64,000 nucleotides of DNA, taken from Pristionchus mayeri (Eukaryota > Nematoda > Chromadorea > Rhabditida > Neodiplogasteridae). A program made the position numbers and the translations under genes. The stretch lies in assembly GCA_036245805.1 (NCBI GenBank), contig BTRK01000005.1:47107216-47171215 (forward strand). Reading direction: 5' to 3'. Shown one piece after another: positions 34,385 through 45,206 of this stretch (the first letter of the stretch is position 1; each line of letters starts with the position of its first letter). The notes beneath the pieces were generated by a model. It was not told the DNA's origin and made no database searches. It was given only the letters and a program-made list of their open reading frames with translations.

Positions 34385-34503
34385 TTTTGTAGTGCTGCGA
34401 CTTCATCCCACTCCGGGTCGTTCCTCCTCCTACTATATCCCTGCTGCACCGACTGCTGATGATGTGGCTTCTCCGAGAGGTACTCATCCGTCTCGTTCTC
34501 CAC
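34385..34503 (-). pseudogene. Family exon 1 copy (VENE...RRRNDPEW)
   Basis: In the minus frame it reads VENETDEYLSEK, then QQSVQQGYSRRRNDPEWDEV. The acceptor TTCCAG before GTGGAGAAC is intact, but the donor seen in the sister copy at 38875 (AAG followed by GTGGGG) reads AAG followed by TGGGGG here, so splicing is probably lost. The function of the family is not recognised; the sequence is charged and Gln-rich, possibly coiled coil. Confidence 0.6.
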
Positions 34504-35139
34504 CTGGAATTAGAGGAGGAATTAAATAAAATTCGATTCGTGCAACTTCTCGGAATTGGGTTTTACTAGTGGTTGAACTGACTTCCAGATTTGTTAATCT
34601 CTCTTGCACTGGTTAAAAAAATCTAAAAATTCAAACCCATTTGTGTAGCGAATACTGTAAGAAACTAAGCGACGTGCGTATTCAATTTCTGAAATAGGCA
34701 GACTGAAATAGAATTCGTTAAAGATCATGGCATGCATTGGCAACAAGTCTAGAGAGAAACCCGACTGAATGGAAGACAGGTATCCGCCTCGATTATCGAT
34801 AGCACATCAAAAATGTAATTTTCTGAATGTGTGTGCTTTGGGGATATCAAGGGTGCTGATGACGAGGCATATATGTCAACCTGGAAAAGAAAAAAAATGT
34901 AATGAAGCCAGATTCGCACAACTTATTAGAATTAGGTTTCACTGGAACTTGAACTAGTTCACCGTCAATGCGCCGAGTAAAGTTGTGGTGAAAATAAATA
35001 AAAATAACAAACCGTGATAAATGTGGTTGTATATTTTTAAAATAAAAATCCTCTTCCTCGAACGTCAGGCTGAATATTACGGAAAATCGACGAGTTCACT
35101 GATTCAGACCGATAACTCATGCTCCTCCTTCCTCCTCAC

Positions 35140-35200
35140 CTGCTGCACGCTGAGCACCATGTGGATGGCGCCGCGCTCGCGAATCCACCTTGTTCTCCAC
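35140..35200 (-). pseudogene. Chimeric exon: exon 1 start fused to exon 4 end
   Basis: Starts like family exon 1 (acceptor, then VENKVDSRARR) but ends like family exon 4 (GTGCTCAGCGTGCAGCAG followed by GTGAGG), with the ~60 bp between deleted. It looks like a deletion joining two exons of the family. Confidence 0.5.
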
Positions 35201-35372
35201 CTGAAATTGCGAACAAAAATATCAAAATTAGGTTTCACTGGCGCTTGAACTAAGTGAACTTTCCAACCCACCAATCTGTTCTCCGCATCACGAAAAAATA
35301 TTCTAAAATTCAATTCCGATCCGTTTGAACTTATCCGTTTAAACTCACCAACGCAACTGAGTTTAGCCTCAT

Positions 35373-35436
35373 CGATCAATATCGTGTCCATTCCCAGCTC
35401 GATCGTGGCGAGACCTGCCGCTTCGCGCTCCGACCG
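35373..35436 (-). pseudogene. Family exon 2 copy (EREAAGL...DTILI)
   Basis: The minus frame reads EREAAGLATIELGMDTILID, closely matching the copies at 38661-38745, 39250-39326, 49178-49253 and 58313-58375. Amino-acid level conservation shows the region was once coding. The heptad-like pattern suggests a coiled coil. Confidence 0.6.
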
Positions 35437-35654
35437 TAGAGCGTAGATAAAATATATAAAATATATATGACGGATAAATTATTACAAACATACTGTATTA
35501 TCAGGATCTAAGTGCATTTTTTTCGAAATGATACTATTCTTCATCGGAGAACTATCTTACACTTGAACTATAGTCGAACATGAGCATCAGCGTTGTGTAA
35601 GGCACACACAAAATCAATCACAATCGGAATTTTATATTCGGAGAAGATTTGCCT

Positions 35655-35772
35655 TATTCTGTGCTTCAACTCCAGCCCACTCCGGGTCGGACCTCCTCCG
35701 ATCCTCTCCCTGCTGCACGGACTACTACTGCTCCTGCATCTCAGTAGGCGATCCGTCCGCATTGTTCTCCAC
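35655..35772 (-). pseudogene. Family exon 1 copy with in-frame stops
   Basis: Reads VENNADGSPTEMQEQ and then two consecutive TAG codons before SVQQGEDRRRSDPEWAG. The acceptor-side context is intact, but the stops make it a clear pseudo-exon. Confidence 0.7.
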
Positions 35773-37201
35773 CTGAAAGTTGAGGTGAATTTATGAAATT
35801 CTATGAACGTATCAGTCTTAGGTTTCACAATTTTTTCAATTATTCCAACTTGAAAGCATTCTCAATTTTCCGCAAGAATTGAAGTGAAAAAGATTGTTTT
35901 TAAGTCTAACCCTTTGAAATGTGGTTCCGCCGATGATTTTAAACAACGGAACTCACTTGATTGACAAGGAGGATGTGAGACCTTCATGGCAAAACAAAGA
36001 GTAATTTGAATTTCTCGATCGGCTAAAAATTAAACGGGATCAGATGACGCATCAGAAATAGGTTTCACTGGTGCTTGAATTGCACTTGGCCCCTCAGTCA
36101 TTAATCTATAGAAGCTATGTGGTGAAAAATAATCAATATTTTTGCAATATCGATGATTTAACACATGATCCAATAAACTGACTTGAGCAGTCAATAAAGA
36201 ATACGAGGAAAATTGAACTAAACGAAGTCCCTCCAATTGCTATTTCAGCGAGCTTTCTCAATGCAAGAAAAAAATTAATATTCAAGGCCCTTGCAATGTG
36301 GTTGCATTAATTCATGATGAGAGAGGGACTGAATTGTTCAGTCAATTGTAAGTGGGAATATGACAAAACTAAATTAAATAGTGAACAACGATATCTTTGT
36401 CCATTTTCGCCTCATATTTGCTCAAAATTGAGATATATGAATATAATTTATTTAAATATAATTATTCAAACATTAATTATCACTGTATCATATTCGAAAT
36501 GGTTAGTTGATCGTCCATCATCTACTACATAATTGATTGATTCCCGTCTCATGCTATTTTAGTGTAAATGCGCAGCGCAGATTTATCGGGTGAATAGAAA
36601 GAAATTTTTTTTGATTGCTTCTTCGTCTTCCTCCTGATGCACTTTCTCGTTGCGTACGCGCGCAATATTCCTTTAGTCGGGGAAAAGTGAGAAATCGAAA
36701 TGTAATTAAATTTGGCCTGGCAAGATGCCAGATTTTCTCTCGACGGGAAAATCAGGGGAAAATAAGCTTCGACATTTGAACCGATTCTGAAACCTATCGC
36801 AATTCTCAAATTCGATCACAATTTTAGTATTTGCGCTTCATAGTCAGTCTGAAATTGCGATATGTTTCACATGCACATCAAGTTTCAACTTTATAATTTG
36901 ATTTCGAAAATATTTTCCCGTTTCCTATCGTTATGGAATGCTGTGTGCGGTGCGTGAGGCGAACTAGACATTGCCCAAGACCGGCTTACGGAGCTACAAT
37001 TAACATAATCATCTAATTGATACGCAGTAAATATCCTAGACATGCCCGGACAATTTTAAACCTGCATGGAGAGCAGGAATCGGACAACTATCCATTTTTT
37101 GCGAAAGTGGAATGTTCATGTTTCACTAGTTCTGCAAAACGAAGGAAATTCTGCAATGACAACGCCATTCATCCGGCCAAAAAATAAGGAATCATTTCTT
37201 G

Positions 37202-37310
37202 TCATAATAACTATTATAACCTTTAGAAGATCGATAACTACCATAATCCACCACATCCTTGGTGTGCATTCTTCTCAAGAGCTCCGAGCACTTTGATCGC
37301 AGTCATCACT
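37202..37310 (-). pseudogene. Fused remnants of the terminal exon and the small MVNVG frame
   Basis: CCGAGCACTTTGATCGCAG near 37277 matches the terminal exon, and CCACATCCTTGGTGTGCATTC near 37252 matches the end of the small frame at 50694-50813. The DNA separating them in the intact copy is missing, so this copy carries a deletion. Confidence 0.45.
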
Positions 37311-37329
37311 TACCCACCTCTTTCCTCAC

Positions 37330-37451
37330 CTTCTTCACTGCTGTGACTGCAGCCATTCCGTGTCGTTCCTCCTCCGAATCTCTCCCTACTGCATCGACTG
37401 CTGCCGCTGGTGCGGTTTTTACGTAGGCGACTCGTCCACATCGTTTTCAAT
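37330..37451 (-). pseudogene. Family exon 1 copy, diverged
   Basis: The complement gives IENDVDESPT then a diverged middle and RRRNDTEW, with an acceptor TTTCAG at its upstream edge and a donor-like GTGAGG at its downstream edge. Length differs slightly from the 117-120 bp of the other copies. Function unknown. Confidence 0.5.
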
Positions 37452-38356
37452 CTGAAAGTAAGGATATACTCAAGAAAATTAGATTCGCGGACATAGCTTG
37501 AAATACTCGAACTTACCCAGCTATTCATACTGTGGTAGTAAAGCGAGGAACTGTTGCAAACTGTTGCATTGAGGTTGCACTGACTGTTAATGAACATAGC
37601 TAACTTGAGAAGTCAGTTGACGACTTGGGGATTTGCGAAAATAAATAAAGACGATTCGAAAAGGGATCGATAGTATTGCCTAGCTATAACCTCAACAACA
37701 CTAATATCCCTAACCCTACCGAACCTCATCCGTCTCCATCTTCACATTCTCCACTCAATCCTCAACCCTTCAGGAATCCGTTGAGAATGCAGTCGATATT
37801 CACCTGGTATAAGACAGGGAGAATCTGTAAAATGGGAAATTATGGACTGTTATTATAGGTTCTCCTTTATTCACATAATTGCTCACCACTCGACCAGTCG
37901 AAAGAGTGTGCCAATAAGAGTGAGAAGATCATGGTGATGGGAAATTGCGGTGGATAATCAGGATTTTTGACCTCAAATATTGATCTACCGTATACCTCAG
38001 AACTCCACCGATTTGATGCAGGGAATCGATTACTAAATTCTAACAAGATACAGGTAGCATAATGTTTTTTAAATTTATTGCGAAGAAATGACGCGACTAC
38101 TAGCGCGCTGGAACTGCTCGAACATTAGTAAACTATGCGCGACCAACATTCAACAGGTGACATGAATCCCGCAAAACATCAATGCCTTTCTGAATTATTA
38201 ACATACGCGCATCTGCTTTACTTTAGAGAAAATGCGCAGCGCAGAATTCACAGATTAATTTTTAAAATATTTCGAGTACACTAAAACTAAATTTCCGAAA
38301 AATAGCAGTCCTCGATCACTCTCTTTTCCTACCGTGCTCCCTACATTCTGTCGTAC

Positions 38357-38991
38357 CTGAATCGTCTGCGAATACACGACAACGTTGCCCGAGGGTCGCA
38401 GCTTGCTGTAGAGGAGAGCGAGAAGCGAGCAGGGATCCACAGAGCGAGAGCCTGAGAGACAATCGATAAATTGAGGATGCGGTTGTGTATAACTACAATT
38501 GTCTCAACATCTCCCAAGACAGAGCCTCAAAATAAATATTTCACAGTTCGCTCAGCATATATTTATTTTTTTCAGAAAATGGGATACAAAGAATGTCTGA
38601 AACAGAAAGCGGGAGAGCTCTAGGTTGCTTGACATTACGATATTAGATATTATGGATTACTGTAGGCCGTCTCAGCGATCAATATCGTGTCCAGTCCCTG
38701 CTCATTCGCGGCGAGACCAGCCGCTTCGCGCTGCAGTCGCTCTGCCTGTAACCGATAATGTAAAAGATACTATAACTTCGTGAAAATTTTTTTAATACGA
38801 TTGCATCACACTTCGGAGCTCCAAAATACACTTCAACGCTACAGAAACTTGCGCAGTAAAACAACTCTCCCCACCTTCTTCTGTGCTGCATCTGCAGCCC
38901 ACTCCGGGTCGTTCCTCCTACGCCCATCTCCATGCTGCACAGACTGCTGCTGCGGCTTCTTCGTAGGTGACTCGTCCGCCTCGTTTTCGAC
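38357..38991 (-). CDS. Best-preserved three-exon block of the unknown family
   Basis: Three exons on the minus strand. Exon 1, 38991-38875: VENEADESPTKK, then QQQSVQHGDGRRRNDPEWAA. Exon 2, 38745-38661: AERLQREAAGLAANEQG, then LDTILIAETA. Exon 3, 38405-38357: KLRPSGNVVVYSQTIQ. Exon 1 ends and exon 2 begins in phase 0 with good sites (AAG/GTGGGG and GGTTACAG/GCAGAG). Exon 3 lies between CTACAG and GTACGA; its preferred frame does not fit the phase-1 donor I chose for exon 2 (TACA/GTAATC), so that join is uncertain. Sister copies conserve the protein more than the introns, so it was coding. Exons 1-2 are charged and coiled-coil-like. No start exon was found, and the expected downstream exons are only seen elsewhere in the cluster. 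I do not recognise the family. Confidence 0.45.
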
Positions 38992-39249
38992 CTTGAAGAT
39001 GAGAAAAATTTACTGAGTAAAAATTGCTTGAAAGAATTAGGTTTCACTATCAGAATTAGGTTTCACTATCAGAATTAGATTTCGCTAGTTCTTCAACTAT
39101 TGAAATTTACCGAACCATTAATTGGGTGATGGTTCGCAAGATCTATAAAAAAATCAAAACCTTTTGAATGGGGCTTAGGGTTGGCATTTTGATTCTGAAA
39201 ATCGAATGATTCCTCACTCACTGAATTATTTGCTTCCGTGATTCTCGGA

Positions 39250-39326
39250 TTCTGTCTTTCCGATATCGTCTCCAGTACTTGCTCGATCGCGACAAGACCA
39301 GTCCTTGACGCTGCAGTCTTCCGCCT
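39250..39326 (-). pseudogene. Family exon 2 copy, degenerate
   Basis: The minus-strand sequence aligns with LQREAAGL...DTILI of exon 2, but with several substitutions (CTTGTCGCGATCGAGCAAG) and a damaged 3' end. It lies about 120 bp left of the first giant palindrome. Confidence 0.5.
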
Positions 39327-39884
39327 GTACGATGGATCGATAATTTTACATATTGTAATATCGAAACATAATATTCAAGCTGATTGGAATTTACAAGTTG
39401 GTGTTTTTTTCCGACAAGAAAACGATACTCATCAAATACCTATCCTACACTTCAACTATTGGAGAACATGCGCAGCACCGATCTGCTTGGTTGAAAGAAC
39501 CACTGCACAATCAAATTACGACTATATTCCATACGCGCATAAAGACAATGGGAGGCTTATTATAATATGAGATAATATGAGAAATACAAATATGAGAGTG
39601 CGGTCACGAATTGAAATTCGCGCTATGTTTCTAGATTAGTAAAACAAGCGCATATCCGATGTGCAGGGTAGTAAAAAAAGATCAAGATATCCTCGGGGCG
39701 AGATCAATCTTCCACCGTTCTCTTTCTCCCTTCACACTTTCCTCTATGCTGCTGCTCTACCTCACAAAATACCACACACAACTTCCAGACTATTTAAAAT
39801 GATCGAGCTAATACGCATAACCAAACGTGATGCCCACTCTACTCCAATCTCGATTATTCTGTCATTGATTCTTCCCCTACTCAC

Positions 39885-39956
39885 CTGCTTCAGTGCATCG
39901 ACTGTAGACCTCTCCGGGTCCTTCCTCATCCGACATACTCCCTGCTGCACAGACTG
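39885..39956 (-). pseudogene. Family exon 1 fragment in palindrome 1, left arm
   Basis: Reads QSVQQGVCRMRKDPERS and then TVDALKQ followed by GTGAGT. The VENE start is missing, and the conserved RRRNDPEW has decayed to RMRKDPER. Its mirror twin is at 44172-44243. Confidence 0.55.
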
Positions 39957-40309
39957 ATACTGAACTACACGTACTTTCCCACACTTTAATGTTGAAGGCA
40001 TTGACGGGAAAAAAATGTAAAAAATCCCCTTTGACATAAGGTTGCTTCAATAATCTAATAAATCAAGGGAACTGACTGGAGGAATAAATTCACAATGCGA
40101 ATGAGTAACGAATGACGAATGAGTAAAAAAACAATTGTAGACCACTGTCGCATGTAAATATAGTTAGGGACCACAAGGCGTATAGCCGAAATGAACCTAT
40201 GTCACCCTAACTATGCTCAAAATGCCCGCAGGTATCCAAATAAGATCATGCTTTTGGTCGTTTGTCGATATCTCATCTCTGAATCGCGCTAGAGGTCATA
40301 AAGTGTGTG

Positions 40310-40640
40310 AATAGGTGTCAACGGAGAGGGCAGAAAAGCGAGACAAGGGAGAAAGGGGCGGAGCCAATTCCGCCGACTCTCCAGTCAAATCGCCAAAAAT
40401 TTGGTCAGGGCTTCGCCCTTTCCCGGATGCGCCTCACCCCCGAAAGGTTAGACGAGGGAGGGATGCAAGCACGCTCTTTTGCATGCCCAGCCGCTCTCTA
40501 CACGCGCCGGGGCAGAAACAGGCGAGAAGAGGGAGGGCGAGGAGGCGGAGTTTCGCGTGTGCCTCTCTCCCTTAAAGGAGGAGTAAATGCAAACGCGCGC
40601 CCGGTTGGAATATGTTTCACCTAGGGACGCGCTCTCTTCA
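40310..40640. other. GC-rich island in the left arm of palindrome 1
   Basis: A ~330-bp segment far richer in G and C than its surroundings (for example GGGCGAGGAGGCGGAG), mirrored at 43488-43818. Two overlapping open frames span it, but neither shows splice sites, a domain or codon periodicity that I trust. It could be a transposon fragment or promoter-like DNA. Confidence 0.5.
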
Positions 40641-40665
40641 AGTCGAATCTCATTTCCCAACAATT

Positions 40666-41552
40666 ATTCTGAAGGTTCTGGTACCGGGTCGTTGGTTCAG
40701 GTGCCCGATTTCAACCTTGTTTTTCTCGATTATGCTGCACTTTTGATGAAAATTGTACTCCGAATGACCCCAGCTAATTTTTAGAGCTCTATCGATGTAT
40801 ACAAACTAGAACTCTTGAAATGCATTTTGAGCACCGTTACATTCAAGAACGGTTTTCTCAAAAGTGTAGGTAAAGATGCAGCTCAAATTCCTTGAGTGTA
40901 AAGTACTCACTGAGAGCATCAAAATGATGGGCTTGCGGTCTCTGGTCGAGGACCGGAAAGGCCTTTCTCTTCGCTTTCAAGTTCAGAGGCAATTTGAAGT
41001 GAATTTATTCGACACAGACCGCGCGCTTTTTCAGGCGCTATGAAGAATGAGAGAGTGATTTTGCCTTTTAATTGTGTTTCAGAATTATACTAAATAGTTT
41101 TCATCCCTCTGTAAGTGAATTATATTTACGAAAATTCTGAAACATAATAAAATGATAACATTATCATCTCATTCTACGTCGCACCGGAAAAAGCGCTCGG
41201 TCTACGTCGAATAGAATGACTTCAAATTGACTCCGAACTTCAAAGCGAAGAGAAAGTCCTTTCCGGTCCTCGTCCTGAGACTGCAAGCCCCTCAATCTAA
41301 AGGTCTCCGTGAGTACTTTACACTCAAGGAATTTGAGCTGCACCTTTACCTACACTTTTGAGAAAATCGTGCTTGAACTTAACTGTTTTCAAAATGATTT
41401 TCACGAGTTCTAGTTTGTACACATCGATAGAGCTCAAAAAATAGCTGGGGTCATTCGGAGAACAATTTTCGCCAAACGTGCAGGATAATGGAGAAAAGCA
41501 AGGTTGAAGTCGCGAACATGAACCAACGACCCGGTACCAGAACCTTCAGAAT
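40666..41552. repeat. Foldback repeat nested in palindrome 1, left arm
   Basis: Symmetric about 41109: ATTCTGAAGGTTCTGGTACC at 40666 pairs with its complement ending at 41552. Arms are ~430 bp and a few percent diverged, unlike the near-perfect outer palindrome, so the nested repeat is older and was copied as a whole. Confidence 0.88.
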
Positions 41553-41734
41553 GATGGTATAGCAATTAGATGTCGGGCATTTCATTAGGGCCACTAGATG
41601 AGTTCAAAACCGAAGAAAGCTCGATTAGGTCAGTTCCGCCAAATCCGGCATTGAGCTCGATTCTTAGGTGAATGGCGTGATATGAGAGCTTCAAAAATTG
41701 AATTGTGAGTTTGCTCCTCCTTTAATGAGCTTCC

Positions 41735-42393
41735 TTTAATGAGAAATGGCCGCAAAAAAAGAGAACAAAAAAAGAGAAAAAGAGAAAAAAAGAGAAAAAA
41801 AGAGAATTGATGATCAGTTTATTGTAGAAAAAGATATTTATCGAATCTGAAATTTGAATTGTAATTGCGCAAATTCTTTTTTTTTCTCGCCTTTGCTCAT
41901 CGGTGCTTCGCATGATCGACTTTTTTCAAGAGTAGGATGGATCTTCGAAAATCAACCTCCTTATGTCAGAAGAAATACGAGGTCGGACAACCGTTATAGA
42001 ATATTTGGGGAAAAACACCAATTTTAGAAATTACATTCATGTTGGATATTATGTTTCGATATTACTATTACTATATTGAGACACCGCAAGCTCTCTAAAG
42101 AAAGATTTTTTGGGAGCACGAGCTTCATTCGCAACCAAATCGTTCGTTCTAAACTGATTCATCTAGATCTCCCCTCTATCTATCAGTGAACTGAGGCAGA
42201 ACATCCATGTTCGTGTTTGAGTAGGTCAGCATACGACTTAAAAGTTGCGAGTAGGCGAAATCATCCCTCAAAGTGGAAGCACCTAGCTCCCCCTTTAGCC
42301 ATTTGTTGCTCAAGGCCTAAGGTAACTTTCTATCAAAACGGAACATTCAAAATTTAAGGCGCTGACCCGTGCTTTAAAGAAGATCAGTTTGTG
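41735..42393. other. Loop of palindrome 1
   Basis: Single-copy 659 bp between the arms. It opens with a purine run of AAAAAGAG units (about 41752-41805) and otherwise holds no gene or hairpin that I recognise. As the only asymmetric part of the palindrome it is the natural place for unique primers or read mapping. Confidence 0.8.
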
Positions 42394-42575
42394 GGAAGCT
42401 CATTAAAGGAGGAGCAAACTCACAATTCAATTTTTGAAGCTCTCATATCACGCCATTCACCTAAGAATCGAGCTCAATGCCGGATTTGGCGGAACTGACC
42501 TAATCGAGCTTTCTTCGGTTTTGAACTCATCTAGTGGCCCTAATGAAATGCCCGACATCTAATTGCTATACCATC

Positions 42576-43462
42576 ATTCTGAAGGTTCTGGTACCGGGTC
42601 GTTGGTTCATGTTCGCGACTTCAACCTTGCTTTTCTCCATTATCCTGCACGTTTGGCGAAAATTGTTCTCCGAATGACCCCAGCTATTTTTTGAGCTCTA
42701 TCGATGTGTACAAACTAGAACTCGTGAAAATCATTTTGAAAACAGTTAAGTTCAAGCACGATTTTCTCAAAAGTGTAGGTAAAGGTGCAGCTCAAATTCC
42801 TTGAGTGTAAAGTACTCACGGAGACCTTTAGATTGAGGGGCTTGCAGTCTCAGGACGAGGACCGGAAAGGACTTTCTCTTCGCTTTGAAGTTCGGAGTCA
42901 ATTTGAAGTCATTCTATTCGACGTAGACCGAGCGCTTTTTCCGGTGCGACGTAGAATGAGATGATAATGTTATCATTTTATTATGTTTCAGAATTTTCGT
43001 AAATATAATTCACTTACAGAGGGATGAAAACTATTTAGTATAATTCTGAAACACAATTAAAAGGCAAAATCACTCTCTCATTCTTCATAGCGCCTGAAAA
43101 AGCGCGCGGTCTGTGTCGAATAAATTCACTTCAAATTGCCTCTAAACTTGAAAGCGAAGAGAAAGGCCTTTCCGGTCCTCGACCAGAGACCGCAAGCCCA
43201 TCATTTTGATGCTCTCAGTGAGTACTTTACACTCAAGGAATTTGAGCTGCATCTTTACCTACACTTTTGAGAAAACCGTTCTTGAATGTAACGGTGCTCA
43301 AAATGCATTTCAAGAGTTCTAGTTTGTATACATCGATAGAGCTCTAAAAATTAGCTGGGGTCATTCGGAGTACAATTTTCATCAAAAGTGCAGCATAATC
43401 GAGAAAAACAAGGTTGAAATCGGGCACCTGAACCAACGACCCGGTACCAGAACCTTCAGAAT
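42576..43462. repeat. Foldback repeat nested in palindrome 1, right arm
   Basis: Exact mirror image of 40666-41552. With that copy, the motif GGTTCTGGTACCGGGTCG occurs four times in alternating orientation. Confidence 0.88.
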
Positions 43463-43487
43463 AATTGTTGGGAAATGAGATTCGACT

Positions 43488-43818
43488 TGAAGAGAGCGCG
43501 TCCCTAGGTGAAACATATTCCAACCGGGCGCGCGTTTGCATTTACTCCTCCTTTAAGGGAGAGAGGCACACGCGAAACTCCGCCTCCTCGCCCTCCCTCT
43601 TCTCGCCTGTTTCTGCCCCGGCGCGTGTAGAGAGCGGCTGGGCATGCAAAAGAGCGTGCTTGCATCCCTCCCTCGTCTAACCTTTCGGGGGTGAGGCGCA
43701 TCCGGGAAAGGGCGAAGCCCTGACCAAATTTTTGGCGATTTGACTGGAGAGTCGGCGGAATTGGCTCCGCCCCTTTCTCCCTTGTCTCGCTTTTCTGCCC
43801 TCTCCGTTGACACCTATT
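43488..43818. other. GC-rich island in the right arm of palindrome 1
   Basis: Mirror image of 40310-40640; see that entry for content. No gene is supported. Confidence 0.5.
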
Positions 43819-44171
43819 CACACACTTTATGACCTCTAGCGCGATTCAGAGATGAGATATCGACAAACGACCAAAAGCATGATCTTATTTGGATACCTGC
43901 GGGCATTTTGAGCATAGTTAGGGTGACATAGGTTCATTTCGGCTATACGCCTTGTGGTCCCTAACTATATTTACATGCGACAGTGGTCTACAATTGTTTT
44001 TTTACTCATTCGTCATTCGTTACTCATTCGCATTGTGAATTTATTCCTCCAGTCAGTTCCCTTGATTTATTAGATTATTGAAGCAACCTTATGTCAAAGG
44101 GGATTTTTTACATTTTTTTCCCGTCAATGCCTTCAACATTAAAGTGTGGGAAAGTACGTGTAGTTCAGTAT

Positions 44172-44243
44172 CAGTCTGTGCAGCAGGGAGTATGTCGGAT
44201 GAGGAAGGACCCGGAGAGGTCTACAGTCGATGCACTGAAGCAG
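44172..44243 (+). pseudogene. Family exon 1 fragment in palindrome 1, right arm
   Basis: Plus-strand mirror of 39885-39956, ending in the donor GTGAGT. It and the plus-strand exon at 44834 lie in the same orientation only because of the inversion. Confidence 0.5.
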
Positions 44244-44833
44244 GTGAGTAGGGGAAGAATCAATGACAGAATAATCGAGATTGGAGTAGAGTGGGCATCA
44301 CGTTTGGTTATGCGTATTAGCTCGATCATTTTAAATAGTCTGGAAGTTGTGTGTGGTATTTTGTGAGGTAGAGCAGCAGCATAGAGGAAAGTGTGAAGGG
44401 AGAAAGAGAACGGTGGAAGATTGATCTCGCCCCGAGGATATCTTGATCTTTTTTTACTACCCTGCACATCGGATATGCGCTTGTTTTACTAATCTAGAAA
44501 CATAGCGCGAATTTCAATTCGTGACCGCACTCTCATATTTGTATTTCTCATATTATCTCATATTATAATAAGCCTCCCATTGTCTTTATGCGCGTATGGA
44601 ATATAGTCGTAATTTGATTGTGCAGTGGTTCTTTCAACCAAGCAGATCGGTGCTGCGCATGTTCTCCAATAGTTGAAGTGTCCATTAGCGCGTTCGTTTT
44701 TTTGAATCCGATGTGTCCACCTTCTATATCAAAATAAAATAATTTTCCTGACATCGGGTCACTTGTTAATTTGTAATTTCCATAGCATCGTCGAAATACC
44801 TTATCATATTTCTACCGTAATCCCTCTCTGCAG

Positions 44834-44935
44834 GTTCTTCCCTCTCGCACGAACCCGCTGATGTCGCAGATGGTCGTGGGTGGGTACGTGCTGGCTGCGA
44901 TCAAAGTGATCGGGGCTCCCGAGAAGAAGGACTGA
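44834..44935 (+). CDS. Inverted copy of the family's terminal exon
   Basis: Exact mirror of 50965-51066: acceptor CTCTCTGCAG, then 33 codons and stop, including MSQMVVGGYVLAAIKV and ending GAPEKKD. It is an intact exon but has no in-frame upstream partner in this orientation apart from decayed fragments, so it is probably not expressed as such. Confidence 0.4.
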   Translation, partial: VLPSRTNPLMSQMVVGGYVLAAIKVIGAPEKKD

Positions 44936-45086
44936 GGAGTACGGTAGTCGGTGGACTATCGATCGGAGATCTCTGATTATGTTAGACTTATACGTTCTTA
45001 TATTTGTGTAATGTTCGTATTTATTTGTTATTTGTTGATTGCAAAATACATAAATTAATCGAACAACTGTTTTTGTCTGACATCAC

Positions 45087-45206
45087 ATGGTCAACGTAGG
45101 AATAACGATTAAAGTACAAAAATTGACCGGGGAGCAGATCAACGAGATGAGTGAAAAGGACGAGGGAATACGCGCCAAGGATGTGATAGATTACGGTAGT
45201 AATTGA
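45087..45206 (+). CDS. Small 39-residue frame in palindrome 2, left arm
   Basis: Begins MVNVGITIKVQKLTGEQ, then INEMSEKDEGIRAKDV and ends DYGSN. Charged composition and a degenerate paralogue near 37240-37260 suggest it is or was an exon. The final codons could instead be a donor (TTACG/GTAGTAA). Identical mirror copy at 50694-50813. Function not recognised. Confidence 0.35.
   Translation: MVNVGITIKVQKLTGEQINEMSEKDEGIRAKDVIDYGSN

Larger units (their letters stand above)
39447..44681. repeat. Giant palindrome 1 (2288-bp arms, 659-bp loop)
   Basis: Arms 39447-41734 and 42394-44681 are reverse complements with no mismatch that I noticed (open frames such as 40307-40624 and 43504-43821 are identical mirror images; every coordinate pair sums to 84128). 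The symmetry stops exactly at 39446/44682 and at 41735/42393. The arms carry a family exon remnant, an inner foldback repeat and a GC-rich segment. Identity this high means either a very recent duplication, ongoing gene conversion between arms, or an assembly artefact. The right end touches palindrome 2 with no spacer. Confidence 0.93.

Noticed and set aside
40307..40624. 105-residue open frame in the GC-rich island (mirrored at 43504-43821)
   Set aside because: Two overlapping frames are open simply because the segment is GC-rich; there is no domain, splice site or conserved start. The mirror copy is identical because of the palindrome, not because of selection.
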